Positions 53,016 through 61,486 of a DNA stretch of 64,000 nt are shown in pieces. Source of the DNA: Spirosoma fluviale (GTDB lineage: Bacteria; Bacteroidota; Bacteroidia; Cytophagales; Spirosomataceae). How positions within the stretch are numbered: the first letter of the stretch is position 1; each line of letters opens with the position of its first letter. Where the stretch lies: contig NZ_OCNH01000002.1 of NCBI RefSeq assembly GCF_900230225.1, positions 185,810-249,809 on the forward strand, given 5' to 3'. The position numbers and the translations under genes were made by a program. Under the pieces are notes generated by a model. That model was not told the origin of the DNA and searched no databases. It saw only the letters and a list, made by a program, of their open reading frames with translations.

Positions 53016-53456
53016 CTACAAATGTTTTTGAAAGATAACAAAACCGCTGTACGATTTATTGCGCTCAAATGGCTCAGGAATACCATTGACCAGGCCATAT
53101 ATAGCCAAACGCTGGGTCGCCACATCAAGTTCGCGGGCGATAGCTGCCTGATACAGTCTGGTTCTTGCTGGTGTACTTCCCACAAACGAAACAGAGGCAT
53201 TAGGGTACTGTTCGAAAAATACGAACATCGTTTGAATGACAGTTGCCAAAATCTTATCCCGATCACCATTATCGCTTATCGAAAAATCATCCAGTTGATT
53301 GTACTTGTCAATGTCAGCCAGAACCAGATTGTACAAATTCGGAGGGGGCAGCTTTTGATAAATAATCACCTTATGAATAGTTCGATGACCTACACTGATA
53401 AAGTTAAAGCGCAGGACTTCTTTGGAAGTGGTGAATTGGTAAAAAGGTTGATTCAT
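53016..53456 (-). CDS. DUF6934-like protein, 146 aa
   Basis: A cytoplasmic protein resembling the Bacteroidota DUF6934 group (recalled from memory). Recognisable features: FNFISVGHRTIHKVIIYQKL, YNLVLADIDKYNQLDDFSIS, DRDKILATVIQTMFVFFEQY and the near-invariant SFVGSTPARTRLYQAAIARE. The function is unknown. It is followed by the 58-aa gene and is divergent from cas8, sharing a 141-bp promoter region with the CRISPR operon. Confidence 0.65.
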   Translation of the reverse strand: MNQPFYQFTTSKEVLRFNFISVGHRTIHKVIIYQKLPPPNLYNLVLADIDKYNQLDDFSISDNGDRDKILATVIQTMFVFFEQYPNASVSFVGSTPARTRLYQAAIARELDVATQRLAIYGLVNGIPEPFERNKSYSGFVIFQKHL

Positions 53457-53538
53457 AGAGTAGTAGCCACAGGTGAAATCTTTTGTATATAGTCACCAAA
53501 ATATGCACAAAAGTAAATAAACTAACCAAAATGGTTTT

Positions 53539-53555
53539 GTGACAAACTGTGTCAC
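53539..53555. promoter_or_regulatory. Palindrome in the DUF6934/cas8 divergent promoter region
   Basis: GTGACA (53539-53544) and TGTCAC (53550-53555) flank AACTG-type spacer bases. It lies 42 bp before the cas8 ATG, and a smaller AACCA/TGGTT pair sits just upstream (53524-53536). It is a candidate operator, possibly for the nearby WYL regulator. Confidence 0.4.
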
Positions 53556-53597
53556 TTTAATGAATTTGATTTGCTGAAAAGAAAACGAGGAATATGT

Positions 53598-55385
53598 ATG
53601 ACCGAAATATCTTTTACTCAAACACATAACGTCTTTCTCGACAATGGCATCGTTGGGTTATACCGCTATTTACTGAAGGCTGAACGGCCGGACTTATTAC
53701 CAACTGAACTTGACGCCTTGAAAGTTTTCCCTCTTCAACGGAGCGTTCATTTTGGCTTAGAACCGACCCGACTCTGGATCAAACATGATGACTTGTTTAC
53801 ACTGCTCGAAGCTTTGTACTACGGGATGGGCCATGAGGTATATGATACCTATACAGACAAACAGTTGGCCGAAGGCGGTAATCTGTATTTCAAAGAAGTT
53901 GATGGGCGACTAGTGGATAAACCGTTTCCCAAAATGAACACGTATGGATTGACAGAGCTATTAACTAATAATGCCCAGGGAACAACACCGAAAGAGGAGG
54001 ATACGAAAAAGATTGAGGCAATCAGAAAAGATAATTCTGATCTAGCAAAACAAATCGAACAAGCGTTTGAAAATCGGAAGTTAAAGTTGCTCAGTAAGGT
54101 CTATTTCAACGAACCTTACACTAAACTAACAAGGCTTGAACCACCTTTAAAAGCCCACTTCGATCCGGGTTCTAACCCCTGTTACCTTACAGGAGAACCA
54201 CTGAAGCGATTGGTTGATGCACAAAATATTTCGCCATTCTTTTCTGGAATTTCGGCCTTTCGTTCGCACCGTAGCGGAAACGATACTAAAATCAGCTGGA
54301 AAGCACTCTATTTGAGTCGGTTTGCAGCAGCGACTTGCTTTTATCAGTATCCGAGTAAATTACGCGACGCCCTCAATGTCTATCTGGTATATTCAGACAA
54401 CCTGACAAATTTATTCGACTTACTTAATGACCGTTTCGATCCGATCACTAAGCCTGCCGATGTGCTCCGAAAACAGGAATTTATTGCCAATTTTCCACAA
54501 TCAGATGATGCTAACCCCTTAGGGCGTAGTGGCGATTTTATCGGACGTAGCGAGAATCTATTTTACTTATTATACACGCTTTATACGAGTGTTTTGAAAG
54601 GCAGGCAATCCCTTGAAGTACGGGAGTTAATGCGAGAGTTGGGCGTTGCTGATAAAACGATTGGTCTGGTATCCATGCGGGCAGAGTCTTTTGCCGCAAC
54701 GATGCGCCCAAATCAATTCGAGAATCTCCACCATGTCAAATTCATTTTTGCGTTGATTCACAAATTGGGGCAACAGGGCGTATCCATTCCCACTGTTTTG
54801 CAGAGTCTAAAAATTATTAAGCCATCACTGCTTTCTCATCGCGACCGCTACCGTATGGAGCGACAGTTTCGGGAGCGAATTGTAAGCAAAGTATTGAATG
54901 CCCAAAGTGTTCTGGCCGATATAGAAACATTTTTTGATGACTGCTACGGATATCTGCTTGACGTACTAAACGACCCATCAAAAAATATCGGCTTCAAGCG
55001 CTATAATGACATCTTAGACTTTACGAAACAATATGAACTCATTATCAACCAAAGTATTATGCAGAACGAAGATTTACAGAAACGTGCGCTTGGGTTAGGT
55101 GCGCAAGTCGGTCAGGGCATTCTGAATTATAATAAAAATGACCGAAAAACTAATGCAAGACAAGGTCGTAAATACATTATTTCCCTACGAAAGTCTAACC
55201 AGTTTGCAGGATTCATGGACCAACTTGCTCGGGTACAATCCAGATTCACACTTAGTATAAGCCGTGATTTACTGGAAGGTATCAATGAGGAAAACTACAA
55301 TTGGATCAAGCAATTCGTCATTATATCAGCATTAAACCAAATCAATTCTGAACTAAGCCCCAAAGCTAAAACCAATGAAAACTAA
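53598..55385 (+). CDS. cas8: Type I-B-like Cascade large subunit Cas8
   Basis: About 595 aa from ATG 53598 (MTEISFTQTHNVFLDNGIVG), preceded by an AGGA-like ribosome site; the TTG at 53571 would add nine basic residues. It is identified mainly by position before cas7-cas5-cas3, by length, and by similarity to Cst1/Cas8b1-type proteins (start FLDNGIVGLYRYLL; central FFSGISAFRSHRSGNDTKIS). The CXXC zinc pair of Cst1 proteins is reduced here to a single Cys in NPCYLTGEPLKRL. Cas8 recognises the PAM and holds the R-loop. The 3' end overlaps cas7 by 11 bp. Confidence 0.82.
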   Translation: MTEISFTQTHNVFLDNGIVGLYRYLLKAERPDLLPTELDALKVFPLQRSVHFGLEPTRLWIKHDDLFTLLEALYYGMGHEVYDTYTDKQLAEGGNLYFKEVDGRLVDKPFPKMNTYGLTELLTNNAQGTTPKEEDTKKIEAIRKDNSDLAKQIEQAFENRKLKLLSKVYFNEPYTKLTRLEPPLKAHFDPGSNPCYLTGEPLKRLVDAQNISPFFSGISAFRSHRSGNDTKISWKALYLSRFAAATCFYQYPSKLRDALNVYLVYSDNLTNLFDLLNDRFDPITKPADVLRKQEFIANFPQSDDANPLGRSGDFIGRSENLFYLLYTLYTSVLKGRQSLEVRELMRELGVADKTIGLVSMRAESFAATMRPNQFENLHHVKFIFALIHKLGQQGVSIPTVLQSLKIIKPSLLSHRDRYRMERQFRERIVSKVLNAQSVLADIETFFDDCYGYLLDVLNDPSKNIGFKRYNDILDFTKQYELIINQSIMQNEDLQKRALGLGAQVGQGILNYNKNDRKTNARQGRKYIISLRKSNQFAGFMDQLARVQSRFTLSISRDLLEGINEENYNWIKQFVIISALNQINSELSPKAKTNEN

Positions 55386-56271
55386 TAGCCTCACCATTAC
55401 TTACCTGTCTAAAGTTTCGTTTGCTAGCCTCAATGGGGGCGATAAGGAAGTAGACAACATCGTGACTATAAAAAAAGTCACCCTAGATAACGGAGATCAA
55501 CTGCCATACCTCTCATCACAGGCAGTTCGCCGGGCCCTGCGGGATAAACTTGAAGAACTCGGTGAAACTATTTCACCCGTTGCTACTGCCAGCGAAGACA
55601 AGGGTGCCGCTAAAACTCAACTCGATCCCGTAAAGTACATCGACGACGATCTATTTGGCTTCATGGACGCTGCTAAAGGGAAAGACGCTGAGAAGGGTAA
55701 AGCAACGGTTCGTACTTCGCCAGTACGTGTCGAATCTCTTTTAGCCTTAACCAAATTCCACGAAGACCTTGATTTTGGCACAAACTACATGGCAAAAAAG
55801 ATTGGGGGCCAACCTAATATTTTTGAAACCGAAATTCACTCTGGTATTTATCGTGGAACCATTCTAATTGAACTGGACCGGGTCGGCGCGGGTGAAGGAT
55901 TTGAGAAGGCAGGTACACTACCGGGAGCTGAACGTGCCCGACGTATAATCGCTTTCCTTGATGCTTTTCAAACCATGTGGAGTTCGGGGCGACAATCACG
56001 ATTTCTCGCTGACATTTCGCCTAAGTTTATGGCGGCTGCCTGTATGCGGTCTAAAAATCCGATTTTTTTAGAAGCCGTCAAAACTGACCGCACGGGTCAA
56101 GTCGATGTAGCGGCCCTGCAAACAGTGCTGGCCGACTATGAGCCATTTATTCAATCGTCTGTTTTAGCAACACAGGAAAGTGTTTTTGGTAAAGCTGAGG
56201 GAGTTGTAAGCTTAAAAGAAGGTTTTGCAGCTATGAAGCAGTGGGTGAATACGTACTACGAAACCGTTTAA
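55375..56271 (+). CDS. cas7: Type I-B CRISPR-associated Cas7 (Cst2/DevR family)
   Basis: A 298-aa RAMP protein that forms the crRNA-binding backbone of Cascade. Family features: ITYLSKVSFASLNGGDKEVD at the N-terminus, LPYLSSQAVRRALRDKLEEL, TSPVRVESLLALTKFHEDLD, and IFETEIHSGIYRGTILIELD. Length is standard for Cst2/DevR. It overlaps the cas8 end and is followed 11 bp later by cas5, so translational coupling is likely. Confidence 0.93.
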   Translation: MKTNSLTITYLSKVSFASLNGGDKEVDNIVTIKKVTLDNGDQLPYLSSQAVRRALRDKLEELGETISPVATASEDKGAAKTQLDPVKYIDDDLFGFMDAAKGKDAEKGKATVRTSPVRVESLLALTKFHEDLDFGTNYMAKKIGGQPNIFETEIHSGIYRGTILIELDRVGAGEGFEKAGTLPGAERARRIIAFLDAFQTMWSSGRQSRFLADISPKFMAAACMRSKNPIFLEAVKTDRTGQVDVAALQTVLADYEPFIQSSVLATQESVFGKAEGVVSLKEGFAAMKQWVNTYYETV

Positions 56272-56282
56272 AACACTTTGCC

Positions 56283-56996
56283 ATGTTGTGCTGTACAATT
56301 GAATTAAAGTCTGTAACAGCCTCGTTCAGAAATCCAGAGTTCCAAAACTTCCATAAGTCGTTTCCATTGCCTCCCCCTACAGCTCTAATTGGGCTGGTGG
56401 GGGCCGCATTGGGGTTGCCACCCCGGCAAACGCAGGATTTTTTAGATACGAATGGGTTTAAAGCAGGGGTATCGGGTAAGGGGCATGGAATGACCCAAGA
56501 CCTCTGGAAATACGACCGGCTAAGTGGTACGGGGAGTAGTATTATTCTGCGAGAATTGTACGTACACAACCATTATTGGCTAACATTTGGTAGTGAAAAT
56601 CATGAAGCCGTGGAGCAGCTAAAACAAGCATTCGACTCCCCATTTTACGCCCTTACACTCGGTCAGAGCGACTCATTGGCTAAAGTGGTTTGCACTCGTT
56701 TGACGGACGAAATTGTGGATGGGCAAACGCTGGAAAATACGCTGGTGGAGGGTGATATTGTTCCTCTTATCCTGGAACAAGTCCTATACGGTGGTACATT
56801 TTCGCTGAGCCTGAGTACTGCCGATCCAATAGCTTATCAGTTGCCAACACGCTTTACTTACAAATCCGATTACGGAATGCGAACTGTGTCAGAACGGAAA
56901 TTATTTTCGTTTGTAGGTCCTCGTGTAACATTTCAGAATCGGGCGTTTAGTGGCGTACAGGTCGGTGATGTATTTGTGCCACTTTTCACACTTTGA
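56283..56996 (+). CDS. cas5: CRISPR-associated Cas5
   Basis: About 237 aa from ATG 56283 (MLCCTIELKSVTASFRNPEF); an in-frame start at 56241 would overlap cas7 and add 14 residues of no family character. The N-terminal beta strand and FHKSFPLPPPTALIGLVGAA are the typical Cas5 RAMP signature. Cas5 caps the crRNA 5' handle. The C-terminal part ends with a short strand-rich segment. It is followed immediately by cas3. Confidence 0.92.
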   Translation: MLCCTIELKSVTASFRNPEFQNFHKSFPLPPPTALIGLVGAALGLPPRQTQDFLDTNGFKAGVSGKGHGMTQDLWKYDRLSGTGSSIILRELYVHNHYWLTFGSENHEAVEQLKQAFDSPFYALTLGQSDSLAKVVCTRLTDEIVDGQTLENTLVEGDIVPLILEQVLYGGTFSLSLSTADPIAYQLPTRFTYKSDYGMRTVSERKLFSFVGPRVTFQNRAFSGVQVGDVFVPLFTL

Positions 56997-57001
56997 CTAT
57001 C

Positions 57002-59293
57002 ATGCTCGATCATTTATTAGCTAAAACCAAAGACCATGAGTCGCTTGGTATGCATACGGGTTTGGTACTAAAAGCCTGGGCCGAACTCAGGCAACGATAC
57101 GGCACTATACTGGGCGAAGATGAAGCGTTTTGGTTTGATAGTTTTGTAGCTGCTCTATTCCATGACTTCGGTAAAGCATCACTGAATTTTCAGAATATGC
57201 TACTTAAAGCTTTGAAAGAGCCAGTGGTCGAGAAAGGCTATGAGCCTATGCGTCACGAGTTTATTTCTGGTATGTTGCTGGCGGCTCATACAATGTTGAG
57301 TAATCGAAGCCGGAAAGATTTACCTACAAACACAGCGCAGATTTTCGCCGTATTTACGCACCACAAAGATTTTACCCCACAGCTATTTTCCGAAGATGGT
57401 AATAAGCAATGGAAAATAAGGCCCGAAGATGCCAGTGCTTTTTTTGCGTTCGCCAGAAAAGAAATCATCGACAATTTTCCAAGACAAGTTGATTTTCTAA
57501 ATGATATAGAGTCTGCCTGGACATTCATAGCTAATAAACCAACTCACTCTTTACTCTTAGTAAAAGATGGAGCCATTGTTGAACCAACTCTTAAAGAACT
57601 CAAGAGTGCCCGACGGTATGATTATCGTCGGACGTATCTGATGCAGAAAGCTGTTCTGGTCATTGCTGACTGGACCGCTTCAGGCCATCGTTCCATAGAA
57701 CAGGAATTACGTTATGATACCGAATTAGTTCGGCGGAAAGTGGAGGAGAGAGTATCGAAAGCTAAGGGTACGTTTACTGGTTTTAGAGACTTCCAGAAGG
57801 AAAGTGCAATCATTCCAGGTAACGTATTGGCTATTGCGCCTACCGGTAGTGGTAAAACTGAAGCCGCTTTGTTGTGGGCCAGTCAGCGCGAGGGGTACGA
57901 GAAAATAGTATATCTCTTGCCTACCCGCGTTACCGCCAATGCACTATTCAAGCGGTTAGATGATTTCTTCGGCATGACAACCGACCCGCAACCAGAGCGA
58001 TACACGGCGGTTGTTCACTCATCGGCCAAACTCTTTCGGCTTGATTTAGATGAGAGCTATCAGAGTCTTGATTACCTGCGGGAGTCAGCCTTTTTCAAAG
58101 CCGTAACGGTTGGCACAGTGGACCAAATGTTAACACAGGGATTTAACCTCGGCTGGTGGGAAATGAAAACGTTTCACCTGTTTCGGGCGCGAGTTATTCT
58201 GGACGAAATCCACGCATATGCCCCTTACACGTTAGGGCTAATCGTCGCTACCATTCGTTATTTACGGCAGCACTTCCAAACGCAGTTCTATATTATGACG
58301 GCTACCATGCCTCAAAAGCTGCAAATGCTACTCGCTAATGAGCTGAGGATAGAACAGAGCCAAATCTTACATGATAAAGAGTTGTTAACAAAAAAGCGTA
58401 ATAGGTTTTTTGTCAGTGACTTATCCGTCGATCAGCTAAGGCTAAGCATAGAACGCGATTTATATGCTGGCAAAAAAGTTTTACTGGTTGTAAACACAGT
58501 GGACGAAGCTATTAGACTTTACGAAGCATACGACGGGTTTCAGCGCACCTGCTATCATTCACGATTTATTGCTAAACACAGAACAGATAAGGAGAAAGCT
58601 ATTTTAGCAAATGAGGAAAACTCCCCAAATGAAGGTTTCCTGCTCATTGCGACACAGGTTGTAGAAGTCTCTTTGGATATTGATTATCACGTCCTTTATA
58701 CAGAGAATGCTCCTATTGATACCATTATACAACGGGCGGGGCGGGTGAATCGTAAACGCCGGGAAACATTAGGCGAGATAATTGTTTTCCCACATTCAGC
58801 AAAAGCGGAAGAATTCATTTACACAAGCCCGGTGGGGATTCTGACAACGACCTTTGATGTATTGAAACAGCATCAGAACGAAGCGTTATCCGAGCAGGAT
58901 TTGTTGAATATGGTTGAAGAAGTGTATGGAGAATGGGATGTGCAGGACGATATAATGTATCAGGATGCGCTAACCAAATATGAACGGCTCTTACACGAAA
59001 AGTGCAGCTATGTTTATGACTTTAGTGATGAATTGGAGCAGGTTTTTACTCGTGAGGGATTAGATACGGTCAATGTTATCCCTGACTGCTATAAAGCCGA
59101 ATTATTCGGAAGAAGTATTTTGGAGAAAAGTAAACATGAGGTCGCCATCCGTAATCATCGTTTCAAGTCTGGTAGACATACTGCTGATCAAGACCATAGT
59201 TGGTTTAAGTATTTTGACTGCGATTACGACTATGAAAAAGGTCTACGCTTCAAAAAAAAAGCTGATACTCAACCACACACTTACAACCACTAA
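57002..59293 (+). CDS. cas3: CRISPR-associated helicase/nuclease Cas3 (HD domain fused)
   Basis: A 763-aa effector that unwinds and degrades the target. The N-terminal HD nuclease has KTKDHESLGMHTG and the metal-binding FHDFGKASLNFQ (His54-Asp55). The DExH helicase has Walker A at about residues 279-285 (IAPTGSGKTEAALLWA), the DEIH box (VILDEIHAYAP, about 399), and motif III TATMPQ. Motif VI-like QRAGRVNRKRR is in domain 2. All core residues look intact. ATG 57002 is chosen over a TTG at 56993 that overlaps the cas5 stop. It is the last AT-rich gene before the composition change at cas6. Confidence 0.95.
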   Translation: MLDHLLAKTKDHESLGMHTGLVLKAWAELRQRYGTILGEDEAFWFDSFVAALFHDFGKASLNFQNMLLKALKEPVVEKGYEPMRHEFISGMLLAAHTMLSNRSRKDLPTNTAQIFAVFTHHKDFTPQLFSEDGNKQWKIRPEDASAFFAFARKEIIDNFPRQVDFLNDIESAWTFIANKPTHSLLLVKDGAIVEPTLKELKSARRYDYRRTYLMQKAVLVIADWTASGHRSIEQELRYDTELVRRKVEERVSKAKGTFTGFRDFQKESAIIPGNVLAIAPTGSGKTEAALLWASQREGYEKIVYLLPTRVTANALFKRLDDFFGMTTDPQPERYTAVVHSSAKLFRLDLDESYQSLDYLRESAFFKAVTVGTVDQMLTQGFNLGWWEMKTFHLFRARVILDEIHAYAPYTLGLIVATIRYLRQHFQTQFYIMTATMPQKLQMLLANELRIEQSQILHDKELLTKKRNRFFVSDLSVDQLRLSIERDLYAGKKVLLVVNTVDEAIRLYEAYDGFQRTCYHSRFIAKHRTDKEKAILANEENSPNEGFLLIATQVVEVSLDIDYHVLYTENAPIDTIIQRAGRVNRKRRETLGEIIVFPHSAKAEEFIYTSPVGILTTTFDVLKQHQNEALSEQDLLNMVEEVYGEWDVQDDIMYQDALTKYERLLHEKCSYVYDFSDELEQVFTREGLDTVNVIPDCYKAELFGRSILEKSKHEVAIRNHRFKSGRHTADQDHSWFKYFDCDYDYEKGLRFKKKADTQPHTYNH

Positions 59294-59300
59294 CCCACTA

Positions 59301-60035
59301 ATGCCACACCGCGCCCAAACCTTAATTCCCATCACCACCGTTACTTTTCCTGAAATCGCGTTGCGGACGCGGGATGCGCACAAGCTGCGGGGGTACTTTG
59401 GCGAGTTGTTCCGGGAACATTCGCCCCTGCTGCATAATCACCTGGAAAGTGAAGCCGGGGCCGAGGGAGCCACGGCGGTAAAGTTTCGGTACGCCTACCC
59501 GCTGGTGCAGTATAAGGTGCTCGACCGCGTACCGACGCTCGTCGGGCTGGGGGAGGGGGCAACCCTGCTCACGCAACTGTTCCTGCAAATCCGGGAGGTG
59601 CAGATCGAGAACGATACATTTCCGGTGTTGAGCAAGCACATTCGCCATGAGCGGGTGCCCATTGGTCTGGCCCGTGGCGACGGACCGCTCGACCTGATCG
59701 AGTATCGGTTCGAAACGCTTTGGATGGCCCTCAATCAGGCCAATTACCGCGATTACCGCAGCTACTCCGAACAGGAACAGCAGGCCCAGTTAAAACGGGT
59801 GCTTACCAGCCAGCTCTTGGCGTTGTTCCGCGAGTTCGGGCTGTGGCTGGAACCCCACGAGCGCATCATGGTGCGGTTGTCGGTGGAAGAACGGAGCACG
59901 CAATTCAAGAATCAGACAATGGTTGCCTTTACGGGCGGCTTCCTGACCAACGTCGTCCTGCCCGACGGCATCGGCCTGGGAAAAGCCGTGTCGAGGGGGT
60001 TCGGAACGCTGACGCGAATGAATAATGGAAAATGA
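59301..60035 (+). CDS. cas6: CRISPR-associated endoribonuclease Cas6
   Basis: About 244 aa from ATG 59301 (MPHRAQTLIPITTVTFPEIA); the open frame upstream overlaps cas3 in another frame and is spurious. The C-terminal glycine-rich loop GIGLGKAVSRGFGTLTR is the Cas6 RAMP signature. Preceding strands include LRLSVEERSTQ-like and FTGGFLTNVVLPD. It cuts the pre-crRNA within repeats. A candidate catalytic His is in KHIRHERVP or RTRDAHKLRG. The gene is strikingly GC-rich (58-70 percent in sampled lines) next to cas3 (32-37 percent). Confidence 0.85.
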   Translation: MPHRAQTLIPITTVTFPEIALRTRDAHKLRGYFGELFREHSPLLHNHLESEAGAEGATAVKFRYAYPLVQYKVLDRVPTLVGLGEGATLLTQLFLQIREVQIENDTFPVLSKHIRHERVPIGLARGDGPLDLIEYRFETLWMALNQANYRDYRSYSEQEQQAQLKRVLTSQLLALFREFGLWLEPHERIMVRLSVEERSTQFKNQTMVAFTGGFLTNVVLPDGIGLGKAVSRGFGTLTRMNNGK

Positions 60036-60099
60036 AAAATGCACAATGAACACTGGCCGGTCTCAATCTCATTATCCATTGTACATTATCCATTAACAC

Positions 60100-61191
60100 A
60101 TGCAACTCCACATCAGCACCTACGGGACCTATCTGCACGTGAAAGACGCCATGTTCGATGTTCGGCGGAAGGGCGAGGATGGGAAAGTCATCACCGCGAC
60201 TTATTCGGCCGAGAAGGTGACGCATATTCTGCTGGCAACAGGCACGTCGCTAAGTACCGATGCCGTGCGGCTGGCCATGCGCCATAACGTCGATATTGTG
60301 TTTATCGAACAACAGGGCGATCCCATTGGGCGGGTGTGGCACGCCAAGCTGGGGAGTACGACCAAAATCCGGAAACGGCAACTGGAGGCCAGTCTGGGGC
60401 CGGAGGGGTTAAGGTGGGTGCGGGCCTGGCTGCTGGCAAAACTCGACAACCAGACGGGGCTTATCCGAAGTCTGAAGAAACACCGACCGCAACATGCCGA
60501 TTACCTGGACGATAAACTCACCCGAATGGAAGCGCTGGCCCTGTCGATCAGTACCCTTGCGTCGGCTGATGGGCCAACCGCACGCGTAGCCGACGTGGCG
60601 GATACCCTGCGCGGGTTGGAAGGCACGGCGGGTCGACTGTATTTCGAGACACTGAGTTATGTATTGCCCAAAGAATACCAGTTCAACGGGCGGAGTAGTC
60701 GGCCCGCGCAGGACGCCTTCAATGCGTTTTTGAATTACGGCTACGGGATGCTGTACGGAAAGGTGGAAAAAACGCTGATGATGGCCGGGCTTGACCCGTA
60801 TGTGGGGTTTCTGCACCGCGACGATTACAACCAGTTGAGCATGGTGTACGACTTCATCGAACCCTATCGGGGCTGGACCGACGAGGTGGTGTTTCGGCTA
60901 TTTACGGCCAAAAAAGTCAACAAATCTCATGTGAGCGAGGTGTCGGGCTCACGATCAGCCGTATCCACTGTGGCAGCATCCACTGGGGCAGCATCCACTG
61001 GGGGGCTTTCGTTGAATGCCGAAGGGAAAGCCTTATTGGTGAATGCCTTCAACGAGGCTATGGATAATGACCCGATTCGCTACCGGGGCCGGAATCTGGT
61101 GCGTAGCCATTGTATGCAACTCGACGCGCATCAGTTTGCGAATGAACTCATTGGAAAAACGGGCGGTCTGCCCGATCTCGTCAAGCTATGA
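60100..61191 (+). CDS. cas1: CRISPR-associated integrase Cas1
   Basis: A 363-aa metal-dependent integrase that inserts new spacers with Cas2. Catalytic residues fit the family: Glu174 in RGLEGTAGRLYF, His239 in DPYVGFLHRDDYN, and Asp251/Glu254 in MVYDFIEPYRGW. The start MQLHISTYGTYLHVKDAMFD is typical. Between about residues 285 and 310 there is a Ser/Ala/Gly-rich stretch encoded by three imperfect 15-nt repeats (60964 onward). cas2 starts within its stop codon region (4-bp overlap). Confidence 0.96.
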   Translation: MQLHISTYGTYLHVKDAMFDVRRKGEDGKVITATYSAEKVTHILLATGTSLSTDAVRLAMRHNVDIVFIEQQGDPIGRVWHAKLGSTTKIRKRQLEASLGPEGLRWVRAWLLAKLDNQTGLIRSLKKHRPQHADYLDDKLTRMEALALSISTLASADGPTARVADVADTLRGLEGTAGRLYFETLSYVLPKEYQFNGRSSRPAQDAFNAFLNYGYGMLYGKVEKTLMMAGLDPYVGFLHRDDYNQLSMVYDFIEPYRGWTDEVVFRLFTAKKVNKSHVSEVSGSRSAVSTVAASTGAASTGGLSLNAEGKALLVNAFNEAMDNDPIRYRGRNLVRSHCMQLDAHQFANELIGKTGGLPDLVKL

Positions 61192-61478
61192 TTATTTGGG
61201 TTCTCTACGATATTGTTAAAGACAAGGCCCGTACGAAAGCGGCCAAACGATGCCAGCAGGCGGGTTTATACCGGGTTCAGTTTTCGTGTTTTCTGGGTAC
61301 GCTAACGCAGAATCAGAAAGATACCCTGCAACTGCAACTGGAAGAGCTGATCGACGAGGAGACCGACAAGGTGTATATTTTCCCAATGAGCCGGGGAGAA
61401 TTGCAACAAACGGCCTTGCTGGGGCAAGCGTTCGACAAAAAACTGGTCACCGACGAAATCAGAGCACTCTTTTTTTAG
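61188..61478 (+). CDS. cas2: CRISPR-associated Cas2
   Basis: A 96-aa ferredoxin-fold partner of Cas1 in spacer acquisition. It starts MIIWVLYDIVKDKARTKAAK, with the conserved Asp after the first strand, followed by CQQAGLYRVQFSCFLGTLTQ and KVYIFPMSRGEL. Length is typical. Its ATG overlaps the cas1 stop (ATGA), so translation is coupled. cas4 follows after 8 bp. Confidence 0.96.
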   Translation: MIIWVLYDIVKDKARTKAAKRCQQAGLYRVQFSCFLGTLTQNQKDTLQLQLEELIDEETDKVYIFPMSRGELQQTALLGQAFDKKLVTDEIRALFF

Positions 61479-61486
61479 CTTTTCCC

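Noticed and set aside
53022..53492. 156-aa plus-strand frame opposite the DUF6934-like gene
   Set aside because: The minus-strand frame has conserved-looking blocks (GSTPARTRLY); the plus frame has none.
59073..59300. N-terminal extension of Cas6 to 59073
   Set aside because: It overlaps the end of cas3 in another frame and has no Cas6 character; ATG 59301 gives the family-typical start.
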